From positions 1 to 10,040 of the forward strand of contig JAUXBW010000058.1 in NCBI GenBank assembly GCA_030619185.1: a DNA stretch of 10,040 nt, written 5' to 3'. Under the pieces are notes generated by a model, which saw only the letters and a program-made list of their open reading frames with translations, had not been told where the DNA came from and ran no database searches. Positions 1-6,858 of this stretch are shown piece after piece. This DNA comes from Methyloprofundus sp. GTDB taxonomy: Bacteria; Pseudomonadota; Gammaproteobacteria; Methylococcales; Methylomonadaceae. The position numbers were made by a program, and so were the translations under genes. Positions within the stretch are counted from its first letter, which is position 1; every line of letters begins with the position of its first letter.

Positions 1-41
1 CTCTTAAGCTTTTTCTATTCCCTTCTTAAACAGAAAATAGT

Positions 42-67
42 GTAGAACGGACTTTAGTCCGCTCTAC
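42..67. repeat. REP-like palindrome / possible terminator
   Basis: A near-perfect inverted repeat with 12-base arms: GTAGAACGGACT, then TT, then AGTCCGCTCTAC. The single non-Watson-Crick position reads as a G-U wobble in minus-strand RNA. It begins about 30 bases after the stop of the last minus-strand gene. A minus-strand transcript would fold it into an 11 bp stem with a UAAA loop, followed by only a short U-rich stretch (ACUAUUUUCU). It may therefore be a weak terminator of the pigment operon. Its GCGGACTAAAGTCCGC core resembles dispersed REP-type palindromes. No second copy is present in the window, so repeat status is inferred. Confidence 0.5.
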
Positions 68-96
68 GTCACATCACTACTTGAGCATAGGTGAAA

Positions 97-846
97 TTAC
101 ACCTCAAACTGGCTTGTCCAGATAGGTGCTTTTATATTTAATGGTACTAAACCTGACTGCTTATCTTGTAAGGCAAGCAACAAAGGAATCACTGCGGCCG
201 CTGGCGCTGATTCCGTTAGCTTAACCCAGTCAACCTTCAAGTCTTGCTGCTTCAACTGCGAAACCTGAGGCATAGTAATCGCCCCTATTGATTGATCAGT
301 TTCTGTGCTCAATACAAATGCACAGGCAAATGCGCTTTGCCCAATAGGTGGAGCCAGATACTGCGGCCATAGCTCATCATAACAAACCAATAATCGCTCG
401 CCACTACTTTGTTGCAACTGCGCCCACACTTCAATCAAACCCATGGCGAAAGTATCATCGGCAGCGGCAATTGCCGTAGCCGGAGCCTGACATTGATTGA
501 GAATACTCCAATAACCCGCCGTGGTATTATGCACTGAATTATGAAATTGAGTCGGTGAAAGCAGTTCATTCTCATCAGGCAATAAGCGACAAAGCGCATC
601 GGTAACCTGTATTTCTCCGCCTAATGAGGCAAAAACCGAGGCCAGATTTAGAGTATCCGAGCCAGCCTGTGCACACGCGAGTTTTGCTGCCGTAATTGCC
701 ATGCGCGTAGTCATACTGGTGCGTCTGCGCATTCCTGCGGGAATCAGGCTTTTATCTATATCACTGCCTTGAAGATTAAAAGCAGCTAATACCTCATTGT
801 CAAGGCAACACACTGCCGCTGATTTAATAAATAACTGATTCATCAT
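97..846 (-). CDS. Beta-ketoacyl synthase-like protein, chain-length-factor type (aryl polyene cluster)
   Basis: A 249-residue protein resembling the short ketoacyl-synthase-like family (Ketoacyl-synt_2, often annotated as chain length factor) found in aryl polyene clusters. The diagnostic stretch is SPTQFHNSVHNTTAGYWS at about residues 97-114. It is followed by the APATAIAAADDTF segment, which lies where an active ketosynthase carries its TACSSG nucleophile elbow; no cysteine is present there, so the protein is probably not a condensing enzyme itself. At about 250 residues it is much shorter than a full ketosynthase (about 400). The start ATG (844-846) overlaps the ketosynthase stop as ATGA, indicating translational coupling and probably co-assembly. 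A second ATG follows immediately, so the first residue is uncertain by one codon. It is the last gene of the operon in this window. The role as a partner or length-setting subunit is inferred. Confidence 0.88.
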   Translation of the reverse strand: MMNQLFIKSAAVCCLDNEVLAAFNLQGSDIDKSLIPAGMRRRTSMTTRMAITAAKLACAQAGSDTLNLASVFASLGGEIQVTDALCRLLPDENELLSPTQFHNSVHNTTAGYWSILNQCQAPATAIAAADDTFAMGLIEVWAQLQQSSGERLLVCYDELWPQYLAPPIGQSAFACAFVLSTETDQSIGAITMPQVSQLKQQDLKVDWVKLTESAPAAAVIPLLLALQDKQSGLVPLNIKAPIWTSQFEV

Positions 847-2048
847 AGCGCGACAATCACACTAGCATTATTACCGCCAAATCCAAAAGAATTACTCATT
901 GCAATTTGCATGTTTTTTGTCTGTAGGGGGGATTGAATAACCTGACACTGGCATTCATCATCAAGTTCCTGTAACCCCTGAGTGCCTGGAATAAATTGCT
1001 GCTGTAGTGCAGTGAGTGCAATAATGGTTTCTAATGCTCCTGCCGCACCTAACGTATGTCCGGTAATACCTTTGGTGCCACTACAGGGGACAGAATCACC
1101 AAAGACGCTGAATACCGCTCGACCTTCAACGCTATCATTTATTTTAGTAGCTGTGGCATGTAAATTCAGATAATCAATCTTGTCAGCCTTTAAACCTGCC
1201 AGTTGTAATGCGTTCTTCATAGCTAGAGCCGCACCTTTACCTTCTGGGTGCGGGGTACTCATATGATGGGCATCCGAAGATTCACCCACAGATAATACTT
1301 TCATTGCATGACTATTATCGGCATGCATTTTTTCTAAAACCAATAGACCAGCTGCTTCACCTATGCTTATCCCTTGGCGTTTTTTATCCATCGGAGTGCA
1401 AGGCTTATTTGAGACTAACTCCAGACTGCGAAAGCCGCGCAGAGTTAAGCGACATAAGGTATCAACACCACCTACTATTACTGCATCACAGAGTCCGCCG
1501 TTAATTAGGCGTTGCCCTGCGGCAATCGCCTTGGCACCTGAAGAGCAGGCAGTGGAAATAGCATAACAAACCCCGGTTAAGCCTAATTCCAGCTGTACAA
1601 ATCGTGCCGTTGCCTGGTAGGCATGCTCGGTAACAAAATGAAAATCATCAGGCATATCACCCGTTTCTAACAACACCCCATAGGCTGATTCGGTTTCATA
1701 TAGCCCTGAAGTATTAGTACCAATAATGACTCCGATTCGGTGTGCGCCATATTTAGCCTTTGCTGCCTCAACGGCTGTTCTTACCCCGCCTTCTGTATCA
1801 TTTAAAGCGGTTAATGCGACTCTTGCGTTGCGGCAGTTATATTCTGCTAATTGACCTCGTATATCTGATAAAGATTGTTTTATTTCGCCTACGAAAGCCG
1901 GAAAAGGGATTTTAAATAATGATAAGGGAGCTAGTTGAGACTGATTATCAGATAGGCACTCGTATAAAACTTTATTACCCAAGCCACAAGCACTTAAAGC
2001 TGAGTAAGCTGTTATCGCAACTGGAGTAATGACTGAATTCTTTTCCAT
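843..2048 (-). CDS. FabF-like beta-ketoacyl-ACP synthase (aryl polyene type)
   Basis: A 401-residue thiolase-fold condensing enzyme that would catalyse decarboxylative Claisen chain extension on acyl carrier protein in the cytoplasm. The catalytic triad is visible: Cys168 in STACSSG, His297 in NLHATATKIND and His331 in GITGHTLGAAG, with the conserved Lys326 just before it. The C-terminal SFGFGGNNAS signature is at about 387-396. The usual HGT after the first histidine reads HAT, a small deviation. Length is normal for KAS II. The start ATG (2046-2048) has no visible Shine-Dalgarno sequence, but the protein then runs directly into the family's PVAITAYSALSACG N terminus. It overlaps the next gene by 4 bases (ATGA). 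Upstream it is cut off from the rest of the pigment operon by a toxin-antitoxin island, 72 bases away. A weak -10-like TATAGT (2068-2073) has no convincing -35, so expression may come from read-through. Whether its product is an aryl polyene depends on genes outside the window. Confidence 0.93.
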   Translation of the reverse strand: MEKNSVITPVAITAYSALSACGLGNKVLYECLSDNQSQLAPLSLFKIPFPAFVGEIKQSLSDIRGQLAEYNCRNARVALTALNDTEGGVRTAVEAAKAKYGAHRIGVIIGTNTSGLYETESAYGVLLETGDMPDDFHFVTEHAYQATARFVQLELGLTGVCYAISTACSSGAKAIAAGQRLINGGLCDAVIVGGVDTLCRLTLRGFRSLELVSNKPCTPMDKKRQGISIGEAAGLLVLEKMHADNSHAMKVLSVGESSDAHHMSTPHPEGKGAALAMKNALQLAGLKADKIDYLNLHATATKINDSVEGRAVFSVFGDSVPCSGTKGITGHTLGAAGALETIIALTALQQQFIPGTQGLQELDDECQCQVIQSPLQTKNMQIAMSNSFGFGGNNASVIVAL

Positions 2049-2120
2049 GGTTTTATAAAAATAATTAACTATATGGATAAATCACAAACGAACTAAAGCT
2101 GTGTACCTTTCCGAAATCCA

Positions 2121-2498
2121 TCAAGCTTCGATAATATTGACATCATACTGGGCAATAAGCTTATCCCTTGTGACTAGTGTAAGTTTTTCAATTTTGGCTT
2201 GCGCAATTAGCATTCGATCAAAAGGGTCTTTATGTATATTAGGTAACTTTCCAGCGAGATCTGCATGTTGAAAATTGATGCTTAACTGCGTGAATCGGTG
2301 CAAATCAATTTCTTCTTGCAAATTATTGGGTATTTCAAGTTTGCCCTGTGCTTGCTTGATGCTCATTTCCCATACTGTAGCAGAGCTAATAAAAACCAGG
2401 TTCTTTCCTTCTATAATCGCATTGCGAGCAGGTGTTGAAAGTGTCGGGTTGTTTTCAAGTGCCCAGATAAAAGCATGTGTATCCAGCAGTAGGTTCAT
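2121..2498 (-). CDS. PIN-domain toxin ribonuclease (VapC-like)
   Basis: A 125-residue single-domain PIN protein, the toxin of a type II toxin-antitoxin pair. Such proteins are Mg-dependent endoribonucleases acting on RNA in the cytoplasm. The four acidic positions of the fold are in place: Asp6 in LLLDTHAFIWAL, Glu44 in SSATVWEMSIK, Asp94 in HKDPFDRMLIAQA and Asp112 in LVTRDK. Length is typical, so it looks intact. Its ATG (2496-2498) overlaps the antitoxin stop by one base (TAATG). It has no Shine-Dalgarno sequence of its own, so it should be translated by coupling to the antitoxin. The DTHAFIW...DPFDR pattern is the subgroup that pairs with Phd/YefM-type antitoxins, as here. The cellular RNA target cannot be read from sequence. 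Confidence 0.9.
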   Translation of the reverse strand: MNLLLDTHAFIWALENNPTLSTPARNAIIEGKNLVFISSATVWEMSIKQAQGKLEIPNNLQEEIDLHRFTQLSINFQHADLAGKLPNIHKDPFDRMLIAQAKIEKLTLVTRDKLIAQYDVNIIEA

Positions 2499-2755
2499 TA
2501 TTGATCAAGGAAAATAATGGAATTATTAAAAAGGTCGGTTATTTCATCATCAAATTGATCAAAATCATCCATTACTTTTACCCTACCTTCCCAGCTTCCG
2601 CCTAATTTTCGGGGTGATGGGTTTTCTTTAAATGCTGAAAGAATAGCAACTGGATTGCCTGCCTTACCGATAATAATAGGTTCATTGGTTTCTTGAACTA
2701 TTTTTATTAACTGAGATAAACTCGCTTTTGCATCAGAAATATTAGTAATTTGCAT
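2498..2755 (-). CDS. Phd/YefM-family antitoxin of the PIN toxin
   Basis: An 85-residue antitoxin-like protein. The N terminus (MQITNISDAKASLSQLI, about 1-17, to KAGNPVAIL, about 31-39) matches the Phd/YefM DNA-binding fold with its NISDAKASLSQLI helix and EPIIIGKAGNPVAIL strands. The acidic C terminus (about 52-80, WEGRVKVMDDFDQFDDEITDLF) matches the toxin-wrapping tail of antitoxins encoded next to PIN toxins. It should neutralise the PIN protein by direct binding and, with it, repress its own promoter. A strong promoter and an overlapping dyad lie just upstream. The start ATG (2753-2755) has no clear Shine-Dalgarno sequence but is followed directly by the conserved N terminus. Confidence 0.88.
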   Translation of the reverse strand: MQITNISDAKASLSQLIKIVQETNEPIIIGKAGNPVAILSAFKENPSPRKLGGSWEGRVKVMDDFDQFDDEITDLFNNSIIFLDQ

Positions 2756-2774
2756 GATAAAAACCGTGTGTATT

Positions 2775-2801
2775 AGACTAAAATTAGATTAATTCTAGTC
2801 T
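2775..2801. promoter_or_regulatory. Dyad operator over the antitoxin promoter
   Basis: A 27-base inverted repeat with 12-base arms, AGACTAAAATTA and TAATTCTAGTCT, around a central GAT, with a single mismatch between the arms. It covers the -10 box of the toxin-antitoxin promoter, 20 bases upstream of the antitoxin start codon. Phd/YefM antitoxins are known to bind palindromes at this place for conditional autorepression, so this is the expected operator. The binding itself is inferred. Confidence 0.65.
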
Positions 2802-2821
2802 GGTCTGGTCTTCTTTGTCAA
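2792..2821 (-). promoter_or_regulatory. Sigma70-type promoter of the toxin-antitoxin pair
   Basis: On the minus strand a perfect TTGACA -35 box (2816-2821) is followed by an 18-base spacer and TAGAAT (2792-2797), which matches the -10 consensus at five of six bases. Transcription would start near 2785 and give a leader of roughly 30 bases before the antitoxin ATG. It is the best promoter match seen in the window. Being on the same strand, it could also drive the downstream ketosynthase genes by read-through. Confidence 0.7.
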
Positions 2822-2827
2822 TGAAAC

Positions 2828-2854
2828 AATAAATGAGAAAATTTCTTATTTATT
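2828..2854. repeat. AT-rich palindrome between the small gene and the antitoxin promoter
   Basis: Two 13-base arms, AATAAATGAGAAA and TTTCTTATTTATT, separated by one A with one mismatched pair. It sits about 100 bases past the stop of the small upstream gene and 7 bases upstream of the antitoxin -35 box. It is too AT-rich to be a confident terminator. A protein-binding site or a scar of insertion are alternatives. Confidence 0.35.
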
Positions 2855-2952
2855 CCCTTAAGAATTCACCAGCAACCTTCATGCCCTGGAAAAAAATAAG
2901 AAGAAAGGGGTTAACTAATTTTTTGTGCTTTCCATAAAAACATCCATAATTT

Positions 2953-3201
2953 CTAAAGACCTCTTTCTGCTATTACTTTAGCTAATTTTAAACCTTTCCT
3001 GAATTCGGTCGTATAACTATCATTTCGCCCAATCGTATTTACAAAGACTATTGGGTCAAGGTCTTTTAGTTGTTCCGCATATTTGACAACAAGGAACATA
3101 TTTACAGCATCTTTGTTTTTTTCTAGGGCTGCTTTAGCTACTTCACCTTTTATGTAGATCAATAATTCATTTGTATTCATGTCTTTCATAAAATTTTTCA
3201 T
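2953..3201 (-). CDS. Small hypothetical protein, HTH-like
   Basis: About 82 residues from the ATG at 3199-3201. Other in-frame starts are a TTG at 3205-3207 and ATGs ending at 3189 and 3180; none has a good Shine-Dalgarno sequence, so the start is unsettled. The shortest version begins MNTNELLIYIKGEV. The protein is mostly helical in character and lysine-rich. Its second half (FLVVKYAEQLKDLD, then SYTTEFRKGLKLAKVI) recalls from memory small HTH-like proteins ending in a Y-x-x-E-x-x-K-G-x-x-L-A helix, which would suggest a small DNA-binding protein; this match is tentative. It is not a known member of the pigment pathway. It sits between the exporter gene and the toxin-antitoxin pair, on the same strand, as the first gene of the inserted island. 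It might be a remnant of a mobile element or part of a three-gene module. Confidence 0.55.
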   Translation of the reverse strand: MKNFMKDMNTNELLIYIKGEVAKAALEKNKDAVNMFLVVKYAEQLKDLDPIVFVNTIGRNDSYTTEFRKGLKLAKVIAERGL

Positions 3202-3241
3202 GTGCAAGGGTTAGAATTTGTTTTTTCACAGCATAAACTGG

Positions 3242-3270
3242 ACTATAGTTAAATTTACCGCATGCCATAA
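3242..3270 (-). promoter_or_regulatory. Possible promoter of the small HTH-like gene
   Basis: On the minus strand TTATGG (3265-3270), a 17-base spacer and TATAGT (3242-3247). The -10 box is good (five of six) and the spacing ideal, but the -35 box is poor. It lies just after the exporter stop codon and 40 to 60 bases upstream of the candidate starts of the small gene. Confidence 0.3.
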
Positions 3271-3274
3271 GTAG

Positions 3275-5575
3275 CTAAACCTTTTTAGGTTTAATCAATA
3301 CCGGACACAATAAAAAACCCAACACCACCCCGCAGCTCACCACTTTCGCCAAAGTTTGTAGCATCGAAGTCTGAGCAAAAATCAAACAGCCAAAGACCAG
3401 TGCGCTAGTCAGCATAGATGCCGCCATCGCCTGATACGTTAGTGCCAGGTGGCCTCCGCGATTTTCCTGATAAAAAATACCATAATCAACACAGATAGCG
3501 ACTGCCAGTAAGAATCCGACTAAATGTAAAAAGCTGATCGCCTCCCCCGTCCAGGCCCAAAGAGCCAGAATCAATAGAGCAGCTAAAAAAGCAGGAGATA
3601 GTGTTTGCAGGGTAAGAATTAAGCTTTTATAGCGCAGCCATAATAATAATGTGATTAAAGCTAAACCTGCTAATAAGGTTATTTCAGCGCGGTGCTGATA
3701 ATCGACAGCCAGGCGATTAAGCATATCGCGTTGACTAAAATATTGCACATGCTGTAAATCTGTCAGGGCACTCTGTACAGCTTCAGGTTTATGTTCACTT
3801 AGCCAGATAATTATTAGAGTTCGCTGTTCAGTGACAATAATTTGATTACTGATCAATTTAGCAATTGGAGACTGCAAAACCCGATCTAAATTCAGCGTTT
3901 CGCCCTGTGTATAATCAAGTTCACCTAAGCGGCGCACTGATAGGCCCTGAGTTTGCAGAGCGCTGCGCCAGAACTCTCGCTGTTCTTTATTTAATGCACT
4001 TAATAATAGTGTCTGGTTAGTTTTTTGCTGTTGCTCTGATAAAAGCCAGGGGTATAGACCAAAATAATCGTCTAAATCTTGTGTTTGTTTTACTGTATCT
4101 AAGCGCTGATAAACTTGTTCGGCAGCCTGCAAAGCCTGCTGAACAGTTGCGCCACTGACTAATACAAAACGTCCAGGCTCTATACTAATAATCCGTTCGC
4201 GAATTTTTTTATCGTTTACTTTTAAATAATCCAGCTCAGGGGTTAATTCCTGTAAGTCCTGCATCCACTGCAAGCGATCTAGTTGTACCGCTCCGGCAAC
4301 AGACAAGATCACTATCCCGGCTAACAATCCCCAGCGATAACGCTGACAAAATTCAGGCCAAAATACGATAAACCGAAAGGGTTGAGTATTTGTTGCATCT
4401 CCGCTTATCACACGCGGAAATAAATAGCGGGTTAATAATAAGGACACGATAATCCCGGTGCCCGTATACACAGCAACTTGCTGAAAGCCTGGGTAGCCTG
4501 ACAGTCCTAACGCAATATAGCCAATAAGGGTAGTAAGTGCGCCCATTAATAAGCTGGGGAAAATCTTTTTGATCACAGCCAGTCTTTTGGCCTGTTGCAA
4601 GCCTTGCGCATGGACTAAGGCATGGATGGGGTAATCTATGCAAATACCAATTAAGGTAGAACCGATAGCGATAGTCATGCCATGCACTGACCCAAAAACC
4701 AGGTTAGTCATTAATACGGCAACCGTCATTACAGTTATCAGTAATGAAAACACCCAAAACAAAACCCGAAATGACCGAAAAATAAATAGAAATAACAGCA
4801 TTAGGGCTACTGAAGAAAAAATGCTAATAAACTTAACATCATTCTCAATCATGGTTTGTGTTGCTGCAGCAAATAATGGCACACCGGTCATTTCCAGCTG
4901 ATAATCATGTACTGTCGCCGTTGTCTCGGCTACAAAGGAATCTTTGATTTTCTGTTGAATTTTTAGTTGTGCAGAGACATCCATACCCGACATCTGGGTT
5001 TCTAGTATTAAATTAGCATACTGCGAGGGTGTGGAGATTTGATTATGTAATTGTGTTGCGAAGGCTTTAAAGCCATTTAAGGATAATAGCAACGGGTCTT
5101 GCTCTGCTATTTTTTTAATTAAACGCCCCTGAGGCGAGAGTAGAGCCTGCTTTAGCCCCGCCGCTCGTTCTAGCAAAGCTGTCTCGGTGAAAATTCCGAT
5201 TAACGCCTGCTCTGGGTAACGGCTATACATGTGCGCCCCTTGTTGCGCATATAAACCGGATAAAGTGCCTAAAGTCCCTCTCTTTTCATCAGTCGCCCAG
5301 ACACCCGTGACACCAGAAATTGCCCTTATGCTCTTTAACCAGGCTTGAATAAAAACAGCGGAAACTTGATTACCCTGCCCCGCATCAACGGATAGAATGT
5401 AGCGTCTCGACAAAGTGCCCGATTGTATTTCACTGGCTAGTAAAATTTCTTCGGCATTATCACCCGCGATGACAAATGCAGAAATATCTGTTTTAAACTG
5501 AGTAGTATAAAAAGCTAGGGTAATCAGCAGAGTCAAACAAAGAAAAAAAACTAATGAGGGTATTGAACGGCGCAC
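3275..5575 (-). CDS. MMPL/RND-family exporter of the aryl polyene cluster
   Basis: A 766-residue inner-membrane pump of the RND superfamily, MMPL-like, as found in aryl polyene and xanthomonadin clusters, where it is thought to export the lipidic pigment. It shows the duplicated RND layout: a membrane helix at about 7-25, a large periplasmic domain to about 245, helices at about 248-385, a second lead helix at about 415-430, a second periplasmic domain to about 630, and a final helical bundle at 631-760. Each half has an intramembrane aspartate in a DY motif: Asp314 in ICIDYPIHAL and Asp697 in ICVDYGIFY, the likely proton-relay residues. The start is GTG (5573-5575), two bases after the LolA-like stop, so translation is probably coupled. 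It is the last gene of the tight four-gene run before the toxin-antitoxin island. The transported compound is inferred from context. Confidence 0.92.
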   Translation of the reverse strand: MRRSIPSLVFFLCLTLLITLAFYTTQFKTDISAFVIAGDNAEEILLASEIQSGTLSRRYILSVDAGQGNQVSAVFIQAWLKSIRAISGVTGVWATDEKRGTLGTLSGLYAQQGAHMYSRYPEQALIGIFTETALLERAAGLKQALLSPQGRLIKKIAEQDPLLLSLNGFKAFATQLHNQISTPSQYANLILETQMSGMDVSAQLKIQQKIKDSFVAETTATVHDYQLEMTGVPLFAAATQTMIENDVKFISIFSSVALMLLFLFIFRSFRVLFWVFSLLITVMTVAVLMTNLVFGSVHGMTIAIGSTLIGICIDYPIHALVHAQGLQQAKRLAVIKKIFPSLLMGALTTLIGYIALGLSGYPGFQQVAVYTGTGIIVSLLLTRYLFPRVISGDATNTQPFRFIVFWPEFCQRYRWGLLAGIVILSVAGAVQLDRLQWMQDLQELTPELDYLKVNDKKIRERIISIEPGRFVLVSGATVQQALQAAEQVYQRLDTVKQTQDLDDYFGLYPWLLSEQQQKTNQTLLLSALNKEQREFWRSALQTQGLSVRRLGELDYTQGETLNLDRVLQSPIAKLISNQIIVTEQRTLIIIWLSEHKPEAVQSALTDLQHVQYFSQRDMLNRLAVDYQHRAEITLLAGLALITLLLWLRYKSLILTLQTLSPAFLAALLILALWAWTGEAISFLHLVGFLLAVAICVDYGIFYQENRGGHLALTYQAMAASMLTSALVFGCLIFAQTSMLQTLAKVVSCGVVLGFLLCPVLIKPKKV

Positions 5576-5577
5576 AG

Positions 5578-6201
5578 CTAATGACTTTTTAATGACTGCA
5601 ATAATTCCTGCATATGTTGTTGAATTGCCCGGCCTTGCTGGGGCTGACTTAATACATAGATGCTACGATCACCATCGGGCAAAATCACCTGCATATTATT
5701 TGCTGCCTGTGCGCTCATGCCTTGCATAATAATTTTGAGTGGTGCTTCATCAGACTCATGCTCCTTTGCTATCATTTCCAGCTTCCAGGATGATTTTGTC
5801 GTGCTAAATTTCAGCTGATAAAGCTGACGTAAGACGACTAGATTCCCTGTCAACATCGCTTTAAAAGCGACCAGACTTGCCATCATCGGGTTACTTTCAT
5901 CTAACTGCGTGTGGTGATAAGTCTGGTTGGCGGGTTTATAGTAAATCAACTGCCGCCCCTCTGCAGCCATCATCTCTCTATCTGGCTTTAACTGCTGCTT
6001 TAACATTGTATTGGGAACGGCAGCATATAAATAACCACTACCCTGCCAGTCCTCATCAAACAAACCCATGTAGCGCGTTTCCTGATAAGCAATTTGCACC
6101 GCAGTTTCCGGCTTCATACGTTGCATCACTGTTTCTATACTATCTTCAGCTAGGCATCCGATGGAAAAAAAAGACAATAACAATGCGCTACTTTTTTTCA
6201 T
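5578..6201 (-). CDS. LolA-like periplasmic carrier protein
   Basis: A 207-residue secreted protein of the LolA-related group encoded next to MMPL exporters in aryl polyene clusters. The N terminus MKKSSALLLSFFSIGCLAED is a signal peptide: a positive start, a hydrophobic core of about 12 residues and a plausible cleavage after LA at 18/19. Cys16 lies at the edge of the core in SIGC, a poor lipobox, so a lipoprotein is possible but less likely. The mature part has the strand-rich pattern of a LolA half-barrel (YLYAAVPNTMLKQQLKP and MAAEGRQLIYYKPANQTYHH at about 57-95, IYVLSQPQQGRAI near the end). The likely job is to accept a hydrophobic product or lipoprotein from the pump and carry it across the periplasm. 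It starts 6 bases after the COG4648 gene and ends 2 bases before the exporter. Confidence 0.82.
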   Translation of the reverse strand: MKKSSALLLSFFSIGCLAEDSIETVMQRMKPETAVQIAYQETRYMGLFDEDWQGSGYLYAAVPNTMLKQQLKPDREMMAAEGRQLIYYKPANQTYHHTQLDESNPMMASLVAFKAMLTGNLVVLRQLYQLKFSTTKSSWKLEMIAKEHESDEAPLKIIMQGMSAQAANNMQVILPDGDRSIYVLSQPQQGRAIQQHMQELLQSLKSH

Positions 6202-6207
6202 TGCTGA

Positions 6208-6852
6208 TTAACTCGCGTGTACATCCAGCCATATTTTGCGACCATTCACAATCATTGCTTTTGCAGATTCTTTAACATCGGGAATTTGTCCGGCAGGTAG
6301 CTCGATTCTACGAAACAAGAAAAAACGCCAGATATATTCACTCACCATTAAAATAGCTGTTAATAGAAAAATCAGCACACCGGTAAAAATTGCCCACCAC
6401 TCAACCGGTGCAAATAATGCCAGCAAAACGCAGGTGACTATGTTAAAGGCAAAAAAACCAGTCCACATCATGGTTAAATGACGACAGTAACGCTTTAGAA
6501 CAGGAGGTATTTCGGGAAATTCCAGCTGTGCAAAGCGCTCCACCAGTGAAGGCCCTTTACCCTTAAGTAATGTTTTGCCAAAAAATAGCATTAAACTGAG
6601 CTGGATAATAATAGGGATCAGTTTTGCCATCAGATCCTGATAAAAAATAGCACCCAAAAATAAAATAATAACAATCGCTATTTTTTGTACGCGCACGCGC
6701 CTAGATCGTGCTTTAACAGCCTGATAAAAATAAATACTGGCAATCACAGCAGGCGCAAACCAGACCACACCCTCTTTCACTCCTCGATACACAAGGTAAG
6801 GGTAGAGTAAAAAAATCAGGCTGCTGATAACACTGCGTAGAATGGCTTGCAT
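6208..6852 (-). CDS. COG4648-family inner-membrane protein of aryl polyene clusters
   Basis: A 214-residue polytopic membrane protein with hydrophobic segments at about 7-23, 28-44, 56-71, 76-92, 128-148 and 152-173. The loop between segments four and five carries SLVERFAQLEFPEIPPVLKR (about 102-120), a signature of COG4648 proteins that accompany acyl carrier proteins and MMPL exporters in pigment clusters. Databases sometimes call these 'ketosynthase', but nothing here resembles a condensing enzyme: there is no nucleophile elbow and the protein is mostly membrane. Molecular function is unknown; a role in assembly or export of the lipid at the inner membrane is inferred from context. It lies 6 bases from the acyl carrier protein gene upstream and 6 bases from the LolA-like gene downstream. 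Confidence 0.8.
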   Translation of the reverse strand: MQAILRSVISSLIFLLYPYLVYRGVKEGVVWFAPAVIASIYFYQAVKARSRRVRVQKIAIVIILFLGAIFYQDLMAKLIPIIIQLSLMLFFGKTLLKGKGPSLVERFAQLEFPEIPPVLKRYCRHLTMMWTGFFAFNIVTCVLLALFAPVEWWAIFTGVLIFLLTAILMVSEYIWRFFLFRRIELPAGQIPDVKESAKAMIVNGRKIWLDVHAS

Positions 6853-6858
6853 AAGGAT

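Noticed and set aside
982..1566. Plus-strand open frames of 60-70 codons opposite the ketosynthase
   Set aside because: They lie wholly inside a strongly supported minus-strand gene and show no family motif or ribosome site.
2049..2120. Promoter for the ketosynthase gene using TATAGT at 2068-2073
   Set aside because: No acceptable -35 box at 16-18 bases; a single -10-like hexamer in AT-rich DNA is weak evidence.
3276..3293. Perfect 7-base inverted repeat with a TTTT loop over the exporter stop codon, possible terminator
   Set aside because: It is formed by the last coding triplets, has a short AT-rich stem and no U-run after it on the minus strand.
5877..6275. Plus-strand 132-codon frame across the LolA-like and COG4648 genes
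   Set aside because: It is antisense to two well-supported genes, has low-complexity content and no recognisable domain.
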